22,960 bases of DNA, taken from positions 1 through 22,960 of the forward strand of contig CAZQKE010000071.1 of assembly GCA_964593865.1 (NCBI GenBank). Reading direction: 5' to 3'. Below, piece after piece: positions 7,219-13,775 of this stretch (positions are counted from its first letter, which is position 1; every line of letters begins with the position of its first letter). Position numbers and translations under genes: made by a program. The DNA comes from CAZQKE01 sp964593865 (GTDB taxonomy: Bacteria > Chloroflexota > Anaerolineae > JAAYZQ01). The notes below the pieces were generated by a model that had not been told where the DNA came from, made no database searches, and saw only the letters and a list, made by a program, of their open reading frames with translations.

Positions 7219-7629
7219 CAGATTCCGGGCGATCTTCTCGGCCAGAGGGGTTATCTTGACGGCATCCAGCTCTGCCAGGCGGAACCAACGGGCATCGTCT
7301 ACGTCGTCGCCGGGCCGGAGCTTCCCCCCCAGCGGTTCGGCAAAATAGTCTATGATGACATAATGATAGAGCACCCGGCCTTTTTCATCTCGCCTGACCT
7401 TTTCAAAAACCGTCGCAATCTCCCCCACGGTCACGTGCAAGCCGGTTTCCTCCAGGGCTTCCCGCCGGGCGGCTTCCCGAAGGGATTCGCCCAGCTCTAC
7501 GGCCCCGCCGGGAAAGGTCCATAGGCCCTTGGCCGGTTCTTTGGCGCGGCGGATGAGGAGGATCCGATCATCTCGGCGGATGATGACTCCTACGGCGACG
7601 ACCGGTGCATCTGGGTACTCGCGTTTCAT
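7099..7629 (-). CDS. Nudix hydrolase (MutT-like)
   Basis: A 176-residue enzyme that cleaves nucleoside-diphosphate-linked substrates, releasing a nucleotide product. The Nudix box runs from Gly42 to Leu64 and is complete: Gly42, Glu48, Arg56-Glu57, Glu60-Glu61 and Gly63 fit Gx5Ex7REUxEExGU, so the Mg2+-binding residues are present. The preceding LWTFPGGAVELGE is MutT/ADP-ribose-pyrophosphatase-like. The core ends near residue 136. A roughly 40-residue Pro/Ser/Gly-rich tail then overlaps the 3' end of the convergent pfkB gene. Last gene of a minus-strand operon, 39 nt after the deoxynucleoside kinase, so a nucleotide-sanitising role fits. The ribosome-binding site is weak. Confidence 0.93.
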   Translation of the reverse strand: MKREYPDAPVVAVGVIIRRDDRILLIRRAKEPAKGLWTFPGGAVELGESLREAARREALEETGLHVTVGEIATVFEKVRRDEKGRVLYHYVIIDYFAEPLGGKLRPGDDVDDARWFRLAELDAVKITPLAEKIARNLLSPPVQQSIYLGPTGQPPSSTQHTAVEGSNGVGKEGDPA

Positions 7630-7668
7630 CGGAATCCGGAAGACGGCGGCTTCAGGAACCGGCGTGCA

Positions 7669-8304
7669 CTAGGCAAAAACGACCGTTTCCTTGCCGTGGA
7701 GTTTATCCAAGACACGGCCGGCGATCAGCTCCAGGTGGGCATTGTCGGCCACAAAGTCCAGATTGTCGGTCGGCACGGTGAGCACAGGGCAGAGGGTAAA
7801 GTTTTCCACCCATTTTTCGTACAGTGCGTTGAGTTGGGCCAGGTATTCGGCCGAGATGTCCTGCTCATAGTCGCGCCCTCGCAGGCGGATGCGCTTTTGC
7901 AGCACGGGAACCGAGGCTTGCAGGTAGATCACCAGGTCGGGCGGAGGCAGGATGGTGATGACCGTCTGATACAGGTCCCAGTAAATCCGCCAGTCCCGTT
8001 CCGACATGTGGCCTTGCAGGTAGAGGTTGCGGGCAAAGATCTCGGCGTCTTCGTATACACTGCGGTCTTGGATCACGGTGCCGGGCCGTTCAATGATTTG
8101 GCGGTGGTGGCTCAGCCGCCGCGAGAGGAAAAAGATCTGGGAATGGAAGCTCCAGGTGCGCATGTCTTTGTAAAAGTCGGCAAGATAAGGGTTATCGTCC
8201 ACCGCTTCGTAAAACGGCTCCCAGCAGAGGTACTCGCTCAGCAGTTCGGTGAGGGTGGATTTGCCCACCCCTACGTTCCCCGCAACGGCGATAAACTTTT
8301 TCAT
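7669..8304 (-). CDS. Deoxynucleoside kinase (dGK/dAK/dCK type)
   Basis: A 211-residue salvage enzyme that phosphorylates deoxynucleosides with NTP. The P-loop GNVGVGKST lies at 9-17. The deoxyribose-contacting DRS motif is at 80-82 in QDRSVYEDAEIFA. The arginine-rich LID RIRLRGRDYEQD lies near 138-149. These are the three family hallmarks, and the length matches small bacterial dNKs. Start 8304 has GGGGGAGAAAG upstream; the frame runs further 5' but that part is antisense-like junk inside the glycosylase gene. The start overlaps the upstream glycosylase stop as ATGA, implying translational coupling. Base specificity cannot be decided here. Confidence 0.95.
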   Translation of the reverse strand: MKKFIAVAGNVGVGKSTLTELLSEYLCWEPFYEAVDDNPYLADFYKDMRTWSFHSQIFFLSRRLSHHRQIIERPGTVIQDRSVYEDAEIFARNLYLQGHMSERDWRIYWDLYQTVITILPPPDLVIYLQASVPVLQKRIRLRGRDYEQDISAEYLAQLNALYEKWVENFTLCPVLTVPTDNLDFVADNAHLELIAGRVLDKLHGKETVVFA

Positions 8305-8906
8305 CTTTCTCCCCCATGTGCCTTCCCGGCTTGGCGCGCCAGGAGGGGTTTGATGACCCCGATGAAGCGTCCCATGTCTGCGTTGGAGATGCGGGAAGGG
8401 TGGCGCAAGGGGATCACGGCGATCCCTTCCCCGAACAGGACATGGGCGTGGATGCGGCCGATGGGCAATGCAGCCTGCCCCAGCAGAGGGGGAAGGATGG
8501 CCCGCGTGGCTATGTTGCCGATGGGGACGATGATCTCCGGTTGGACCTGTTCCATTTCTTGCCACAGGTAGGGCAAGCAGTTGGCGATCTCGGTGCGGGT
8601 AGGCGTCCGGTTACCCGGTGGGTTGCAGCGCACGATGTTGGTTACAAAGCAGCGCAGACGGGGGCGCTCGGCGCGGGGATCGCTCTCTAAGGAAAGTCCC
8701 AGCTCAATGAGCATTCGCTGGAGCCGCACCCCCGACCGATCGCGGGTAAAGGGCACGCCGGTTTGATCGCCGCCTTTGTAGCCGGGGGCCTCGCCGATGA
8801 ACATAACACGGGCCGGGACCGCACCGTAGCCGTGGACGATGCGGTGTCGGTTGGCAACTAAGGATGGGCAACGGGTACATCCCGTCGCCGGGCGGAGCGT
8901 CTGCAT
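8301..8906 (-). CDS. Fe-S uracil-DNA glycosylase (family 4/5-like)
   Basis: A 201-residue base-excision-repair enzyme that removes uracil from DNA. Four cysteines placed as in family-4 UDGs would bind a [4Fe-4S] cluster: Cys10 and Cys13 (CTRC), Cys94 (RCNPPGNR) and Cys110. Motif A is GEAPG (38-42) but continues YKGGDQTGVPFTRDRSG instead of the usual acidic xxED, closer to family-5 wording in that loop. The C-terminal motif is HPSR (169-172). Start 8906 is chosen because it lies 5 nt after the cupin stop and immediately gives the expected CxxC-near-N-terminus layout; no good ribosome-binding site is seen, suggesting coupling. The stop overlaps the kinase start (ATGA). Confidence 0.92.
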   Translation of the reverse strand: MQTLRPATGCTRCPSLVANRHRIVHGYGAVPARVMFIGEAPGYKGGDQTGVPFTRDRSGVRLQRMLIELGLSLESDPRAERPRLRCFVTNIVRCNPPGNRTPTRTEIANCLPYLWQEMEQVQPEIIVPIGNIATRAILPPLLGQAALPIGRIHAHVLFGEGIAVIPLRHPSRISNADMGRFIGVIKPLLARQAGKAHGGER

Positions 8907-8911
8907 GGGTA

Positions 8912-9607
8912 TCAATCGGATAAAGGCGGGTGCCCGTGCCGGGCAACTCCCAACACCAATGCCCTGCGGCGGCTGGACAGGCGGTAGGGAATGCCGATCG
9001 GCACGACGGTCAGGTCTCCCGTTTCCAACCGGACCTGTCCTCCTTCGGTCTCTACGGTCAGATAGCCACCGTAGCAAAAGATCAAGCTATCCTGATGGTC
9101 CCATCGCCGCCAGGGGCCGGTTCCGTCGCAGAGGGTGAGGGTCAAGGCAAACACGTCCACGTGGGCCAGGGGGACCGGCGTAAAGGGGGGAAAGAGTTGG
9201 CGGCCCATGGCGGGAATGCTTACCTTTTCCAGGCGGCCCTCTTCCTTCAAGGCGACCAGACGGCGGTCCCCGTTGCGCCGATGGACCATCAAGCGGGGTT
9301 GAAAGAGCAAAACCCGCGAGCGCAGCAAGGAGGCCGGTCGGTGTCTAACCCCTTTGGGTATCGTGACCATCTCGCCGGGGCGGAGGACTACCGTTCCCCA
9401 TTCGCTCTCCAGGCTGATGGTGCCGGTGTGGACCAGGAACAGTTCGTCTTGGTCCAGGTGGCGGTGCTTGGGCATTGCTCCCTGGCAGAGAAAGATGCTC
9501 ACCACCAGTTCGTTCACCTGGGCCAAGTCGATCATGGTGAACGGTTCGCGCAGCCGTGCGCCCTGCTCCGGGATGTTCACTTTGTCTAGGGTTGCTGGCT
9601 CCGTCAC
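8912..9607 (-). CDS. Bicupin protein with degenerate second domain
   Basis: A 231-residue two-cupin protein; function unknown. The first cupin keeps the metal set: His48, His50 and Glu55 in KHRHLDQDE, and His89 in GEMVTIPKGVRH. The second repeat (about 160-215, WRRWDHQDSLIFCYGGYLTV ... GDLTVVPIGIPYRL) keeps the fold pattern but lacks the HxH pair, so it probably has no metal. Translation starts at a GTG (9607) behind GGGAGGACTGAGGACG. It sits 21 nt after the dcd-like gene and 5 nt before the glycosylase gene, so it belongs to this nucleotide/uracil operon. Cupins can be enzymes or small-molecule sensors; which applies here is open. Confidence 0.88.
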   Translation of the reverse strand: MTEPATLDKVNIPEQGARLREPFTMIDLAQVNELVVSIFLCQGAMPKHRHLDQDELFLVHTGTISLESEWGTVVLRPGEMVTIPKGVRHRPASLLRSRVLLFQPRLMVHRRNGDRRLVALKEEGRLEKVSIPAMGRQLFPPFTPVPLAHVDVFALTLTLCDGTGPWRRWDHQDSLIFCYGGYLTVETEGGQVRLETGDLTVVPIGIPYRLSSRRRALVLGVARHGHPPLSD

Positions 9608-9628
9608 CGTCCTCAGTCCTCCCGATCT

Positions 9629-10183
9629 TCAGCCCAACCGCGCCGGGGTGATGCCCCGCTGGGCCTGGTACTTTCCGGCTCGGTCTGCGTAGGTCGTCTG
9701 GCAGGGTTCGTCGCTTTGGAAGAAGAGGACCTGGGCGATCCCTTCGTAGGCGTAGAGGCGCACCGGGCGTGGCCCCACGTTGGCGATGCATAAGGTCGCG
9801 TGTCCTTCCCAACCCGGCTCAAAAGGGGTTACGTTGACCAATACGCCGCAGCGGGCGTAGCTACTCTTGCCGGTGCACAAGGTCAGCACGTCGGGGGGGA
9901 TGCGAAAGTATTCCACCGTCCGCCCCAGGACGAAGCTGCCGGGGGCCAGGTCAAAGGTTTCTCCCTCTACGGCGACAAAATCGGCGTTGCTCACCGCTTT
10001 GGGGTCCAGCACCCCTGCCCCGGCAACGGGCACGCGAAATTCGGCGGCCAGGCGGGCGTCATAGCCGTAGGATGACAGGCCGTAGGAGATGACCACCCCG
10101 CGCACCTGGGCCGCCTCAAACGGTTCAATCATGCCTTTTTCCGACGCCATACGTCGGATCCAACGGTCGGGTTTGATGCTCAC
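9629..10183 (-). CDS. dcd: dCTP deaminase family protein, catalytic Glu replaced by Cys
   Basis: A 184-residue trimeric-fold protein of the dCTP deaminase/dUTPase superfamily, which normally converts dCTP to dUTP. The GTG at 10183 is taken as start because the protein then opens SIKPDRWIRRMASEKGMIEP, as in the Pseudomonas/Neisseria-type enzymes. The substrate-binding motif GKSSYAR has Ser107 and Arg111 (E. coli Ser111 and Arg115). The next motif reads WEGHATLC where E. coli has WSGCIVLE, so Cys132 stands in place of the catalytic Glu138. The codon is TGC at 9790-9788. The C-terminal GKYQAQRGIT lid is intact. A promoter -10 ends only 6 nt before the GTG and there is no Shine-Dalgarno, suggesting a leaderless message. 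First gene of the operon. Confidence 0.93.
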   Translation of the reverse strand: MSIKPDRWIRRMASEKGMIEPFEAAQVRGVVISYGLSSYGYDARLAAEFRVPVAGAGVLDPKAVSNADFVAVEGETFDLAPGSFVLGRTVEYFRIPPDVLTLCTGKSSYARCGVLVNVTPFEPGWEGHATLCIANVGPRPVRLYAYEGIAQVLFFQSDEPCQTTYADRAGKYQAQRGITPARLG

Positions 10184-10189
10184 GGGTTG

Positions 10190-10218
10190 ATTATAACGCA
10201 AAAGGGCAGACTGCGCAA
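10190..10218 (-). promoter_or_regulatory. Promoter of the dcd-cupin-UDG-dNK-Nudix operon, probably leaderless
   Basis: Minus strand: -35 TTGCGC (10218-10213), 17-nt spacer, -10 TATAAT (10195-10190). The expected start point falls on or next to the GTG start codon at 10183, leaving no room for a ribosome-binding site. Confidence 0.75.
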
Positions 10219-10303
10219 CACCGTCGGGTGCGGTAGGTAGGGCGTAGGGCGGTGCATTTGTCGTCACCGATGTCGACTTTGCCCCACGTGCGGCGGGGTA
10301 GCG

Positions 10304-12919
10304 TCACCGGGTGAGCAGCAGATACACGAGATACCCTCCCATCCCGCCGATGGTGACCAGGGCGAGCCAACGGACCACAAGCACTTTGTGTTTTCGCCTT
10401 TCTTGTCCGAGCAGGACTAATCCGACCAGGGCAGTGACCGTTGTCGCACTCAGGGCCAACAGCAAAGCGGCGGCGCGGGCCGGACGGTCGGTCCCGGCGG
10501 GGAGCACCGTCGCTTCGGGCGTAGGGGAAGGGGGTGCGGTCGTTCGGACCGGCGGCGGGGTGGGCGTAGGGGGTTCCGTCGGCGTGGGGGAAGGTGTGGC
10601 CGTGGGCGGCGATTGGATGGTGAGGACCACCGTCCGGGAGTTGGTTGCTTTGCCGCTTTCGGCGCGAAAGCGGACCTGCCCGGCGGCGGGCAAGGTAAAT
10701 TGCACCTCTGCGTTGCCCTCTGTCGTCTCCGAGCGGCGGAGCAGGGTGCGGCTGCCGTCGGTGTACTCGGCATAAAATGCAACCGTTACGCCGTCGGCTA
10801 CGGGATGCCCGTTGCCGTCCAGGAGCGGACCGGCCCGCAGGCGGACCTGCACCGGCGGCAAGAGCGGTCCACCGTCGCTCGGTTCCAGGAGGGCCAGGGG
10901 GATGGTTTGGTCCGGATCGGGGGCCAACTGCCGTTGCAGATCGTAATTGATGCCCGCCACGTCCACCGGCGGCGCACCCACCGGTGTCAGTTCGCCAAAG
11001 AGGGCACGCACCGCTGCTTCCACAAAGGGTTCCACTTTGCTATAAGCCCCCAAATAGAGGCTGAGCTTGCTGATCTCCGTCGTATCCAGGTAGTAGGGGG
11101 CATTGAAGGCAAAGACGACGAGGCGGGCGTCGTACAGGGTGCTGCGGCTGTCGTTCAAAAAGAGTTTGACCGTGTCCGAATTGGGGCCTTTGACCGGATT
11201 GAGGTCCTGCTGGGCCAGGATGATCCAATCGGCGGAGGCCAGTAGCTCCTCCACATCCACGTCCACCGGCTCGCCGCGCAGGTACTTTTTCAGCCGACCG
11301 AAAGGCAAGCTGGTGATGTCTGCTCCGTCGATTTGGGCCGTGCCCTGGGGACCGTAGGCCCGCAGGATGGCTTCCTCTACGGCGGTCTGGCTCAGAGGGG
11401 CGAAAGGCCGACAGTGAGGAGCAAAGCACTCGCGCACCTGACGGGCATCGGTCAGGATGAGGATCCGCTCCCCACGGCGGGGCGGCGGCGGAACGGCATT
11501 GGCATCGGGGTAGAGCAGGGTCAGGGCCTGGTTGGCAATGTGCTGCGTCACCTGGCCGCCCAGACCGCAGACCTGGTTGGCCGCTTCCGGGTGGACTTGA
11601 ACCGCCTCCGGTGTGAAATCGGGGTAAAGCCGCATCTTGAGCCGCAGGATGCGGGCTACTGCCTCGTCCACGCGGGCGGCAAAGGCGGGGTTGGCCCGGT
11701 ATTCTTCGCGAAAAAAGGCAATCGTATCGTGGATGTTTTCCACTTGGGTTGCCCAGTCGTTGTGCAGGTCAAATTGGGAAAGGAGCAGCAGGTCGTTCCC
11801 GGCCAGGAACGCCTCTTTGGCAATGCGCCGATGGGGGAAGCTACCGAGGGTTGGGTCAAAATATTTGCGCACGGCAGGCACCCCTAGGCTGTCGGAAACC
11901 ATCAGGCCGGTGGCGCGCCAGGGGGCAAGTTCGTCCAGGCTTAGGATGGCTCCCATGCCTTCGGCGTCGAAACTGATGGGCGCGGTGAAACGGCGCACTT
12001 CTCCCTGGAAGCCTCGGTAGCGGATGTGGGAGGACATGAGGGCGTCGGTCACGGCGTCTTCTCCCGGTGAACCGGCGGTGACGGCGATGAAAGGCGCCAG
12101 TTCAACCTCTTTGAGCTCCTGGAGCGATTTGTCCACCGTGGCGACCTCTTCGTCGGGCAAACGGTCCGATCCGCCGTGGCCGGGAAAGTGTTTGGCGACG
12201 GTCGCCACCCTCCCGCCGCTGCCCTGGTGCACTCCCTCAATGTAGGCCCTCCCCATTCTCCCCACCCACCAGGGATCACCGCCAAAGGTCCGCGTACCCA
12301 TATCCCCCTGACCGGAGGGGCGGGGGTTGCGCAGCACATCCACGCTCGGTCCCAGGAGCAGGTTGACGCCCATGGCCGCCAACTCCAGGCCGGTGATCTG
12401 GCCCACGGCACGGGCGTTGGCCGGGTCCCAGGTCGCGCCGATGGCCATGGCGCTGGGCAAAGGGGTCGTACCGCCTGTGATGCGGGTAAAAGGGTAACCG
12501 TCGCCTTCGTGGTCAACGGCGACGAAAAGGGGAATTTGCGCCCCCTGCCCCAACGCCAGTGCTTGGAGGGCATTGGTCAGCTCGGCCACTTGGCGGGGAG
12601 TATCGGCGTTGTTGACAAAGTTGGAGTTGGAAGCCAACAGCACCACTCCGCCCACATGGTCTTGGGTGATCAGGCGGGCAATGTCGCCGTCGGGACCGGT
12701 GTCGTTGCCGACGAAGGTGATGAGGAAAAGCTGCCCCACCCGTTCTTCAACGCTCATCGTTGCGAGAAGGTTTTCCACGCGGGTATCCGGGTTTTCGTCC
12801 GGCCCCTGGGCGCGGAGATGGGGCAGGTGAAGGAGGAAAGAGAGGAGGAGCAAGACCGGAAGGACCCGGCCATGGCGACGCCATGTGCGATTTGTGACCG
12901 ACGACCGATGGTTCATCAT
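10304..12919 (-). CDS. Membrane-anchored glycoside hydrolase family 3 protein
   Basis: An 871-residue exported protein. It has an N-terminal signal/anchor (about 15-33, VLPVLLLLSFLLHL). A GH3 N-terminal barrel spans about 45-400 and includes KHFPGHG (243-249) and the nucleophile motif VSDSLGV with Asp343. A GH3 C-domain-like region follows to about 640, and then a beta domain. A Pro/Thr linker (TATPSPTPTEPPTPTPPP) leads to two C-terminal hydrophobic segments. It is closest to beta-N-acetylhexosaminidase (NagZ-type) GH3, but the stretch after KHFPGHG reads GSDRLPDEEVATV, without the DSH dyad NagZ uses as acid/base. Substrate is therefore uncertain; a cell-wall or extracellular glycan is likely. 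Start 12919 (ATGATG) lies right at the predicted transcription start, with no Shine-Dalgarno. Confidence 0.9.
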   Translation of the reverse strand: MMNHRSSVTNRTWRRHGRVLPVLLLLSFLLHLPHLRAQGPDENPDTRVENLLATMSVEERVGQLFLITFVGNDTGPDGDIARLITQDHVGGVVLLASNSNFVNNADTPRQVAELTNALQALALGQGAQIPLFVAVDHEGDGYPFTRITGGTTPLPSAMAIGATWDPANARAVGQITGLELAAMGVNLLLGPSVDVLRNPRPSGQGDMGTRTFGGDPWWVGRMGRAYIEGVHQGSGGRVATVAKHFPGHGGSDRLPDEEVATVDKSLQELKEVELAPFIAVTAGSPGEDAVTDALMSSHIRYRGFQGEVRRFTAPISFDAEGMGAILSLDELAPWRATGLMVSDSLGVPAVRKYFDPTLGSFPHRRIAKEAFLAGNDLLLLSQFDLHNDWATQVENIHDTIAFFREEYRANPAFAARVDEAVARILRLKMRLYPDFTPEAVQVHPEAANQVCGLGGQVTQHIANQALTLLYPDANAVPPPPRRGERILILTDARQVRECFAPHCRPFAPLSQTAVEEAILRAYGPQGTAQIDGADITSLPFGRLKKYLRGEPVDVDVEELLASADWIILAQQDLNPVKGPNSDTVKLFLNDSRSTLYDARLVVFAFNAPYYLDTTEISKLSLYLGAYSKVEPFVEAAVRALFGELTPVGAPPVDVAGINYDLQRQLAPDPDQTIPLALLEPSDGGPLLPPVQVRLRAGPLLDGNGHPVADGVTVAFYAEYTDGSRTLLRRSETTEGNAEVQFTLPAAGQVRFRAESGKATNSRTVVLTIQSPPTATPSPTPTEPPTPTPPPVRTTAPPSPTPEATVLPAGTDRPARAAALLLALSATTVTALVGLVLLGQERRKHKVLVVRWLALVTIGGMGGYLVYLLLTR

Positions 12920-12926
12920 GGGACAT

Positions 12927-12955
12927 ATGATACCCCAAAAGGGCGCGGATGACAA
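12927..12955 (-). promoter_or_regulatory. Promoter of the GH3 gene, probably leaderless
   Basis: Minus strand: -35 TTGTCA (12955-12950), 17-nt spacer, -10 TATCAT (12932-12927). The expected start lies at about 12920, i.e. at the ATG of the GH3 gene. It sits in the 43-nt gap behind the DUF2877 gene. Confidence 0.7.
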
Positions 12956-12962
12956 GCGTTCC

Positions 12963-13751
12963 TCACACCCCTTCCCGTCCGGGGCGAGGGGCGAGGAATC
13001 CGGCCAGGGTATCTGCACCGGAGGTGTGACCGTGGGTCAGGACGCGCTCTACCGCCGGGGCCAGGTCCTCCGCCCTGCCTTCCGCCAGGGTGAAGAGCAA
13101 GGTATGCCAGCCGGTGTTGCATTCCCCTCGTGCAGCTGCCCGGAGCATCGCCGCCGAAAGGGTTGTGGTGTGCGGCGCGGCCGCCTCTGCCAGGCGAGAG
13201 CACACCTTTGCCGCATCGGACCGGTCCAGCCAAGTTCGCAGCATCCACCCCATCAGGAAATCATCTCCGGCGGGCGTCAGCCCCTGCCCCCGTCCGGCCA
13301 GACGGAGCAGGTCCTCGGCTTGGGGACCGTAATGCAGCAGGTGGGTGGCCTGATCGGTGGGCAGGCCCATCCTCTTGTCCAGGTCGGGGATCAGCGTGCG
13401 CAGCATGGGCAAGTGGGCGACGATGCGCGGCCGTGCCCGGCGCAACGTCGCCCAGTCGGGTCGGGGGTTCCAGGGAGTGGCTCCGTTCAACTCAACGGTG
13501 AGGGGACCGACGTGTAGCCGCGTCCCTTCCCGTCTGATAGCCATGCCGGGCCGGATCAAGGCCCGTGCTCGGTCCAGCCCGGCGACGACGATGTTCAGCG
13601 GCCCGTCGCCGACGGCAGGTGACACCAATGCGGCGACCTCGCCATCGGGTGAAACCAGGTCGCAGGCGTGGTCAAAGACGGCCAACACCTGCCGCACCCG
13701 ACCGATGGGGGCAGAGCGGCTGATGGATTGGGCAAGCAGATGCATTGCCAT
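12963..13751 (-). CDS. DUF2877 / AllH-like protein
   Basis: A 262-residue protein of the DUF2877 family. The hallmark GQGLTPAGDDFLMGWM lies at about 154-169, and a second conserved motif HGHTSGADTLAGFL near the C-terminus. E. coli AllH, a member of this family, is linked to oxamate carbamoyltransferase in allantoin breakdown; many members have no assigned role. None of the other allantoin genes is visible here, so I do not transfer that function. It starts 24 nt after the EamA transporter stop, with GGGGGAAAGGG upstream, so the two are likely co-transcribed and the transporter may move the substrate or product. Confidence 0.85.
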   Translation of the reverse strand: MAMHLLAQSISRSAPIGRVRQVLAVFDHACDLVSPDGEVAALVSPAVGDGPLNIVVAGLDRARALIRPGMAIRREGTRLHVGPLTVELNGATPWNPRPDWATLRRARPRIVAHLPMLRTLIPDLDKRMGLPTDQATHLLHYGPQAEDLLRLAGRGQGLTPAGDDFLMGWMLRTWLDRSDAAKVCSRLAEAAAPHTTTLSAAMLRAAARGECNTGWHTLLFTLAEGRAEDLAPAVERVLTHGHTSGADTLAGFLAPRPGREGV

Positions 13752-13775
13752 CCTACCGACCCTTTCCCCCGGTCT

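Noticed and set aside
8305..8565. N-terminal extension of the deoxynucleoside kinase
   Set aside because: The extra 87 codons are Arg/Pro/His-rich, lie inside the glycosylase gene in another frame, and the P-loop start at 8304 has a ribosome-binding site.
10184..10267. 28-codon upstream extension of the dcd gene
   Set aside because: The promoter -10 and -35 would lie inside it, and the homologous proteins begin at the SIKPDRW stretch.
12176..12952. 258-codon plus-strand open frame and others opposite the GH3 gene
   Set aside because: Antisense shadows of the GH3 coding sequence.
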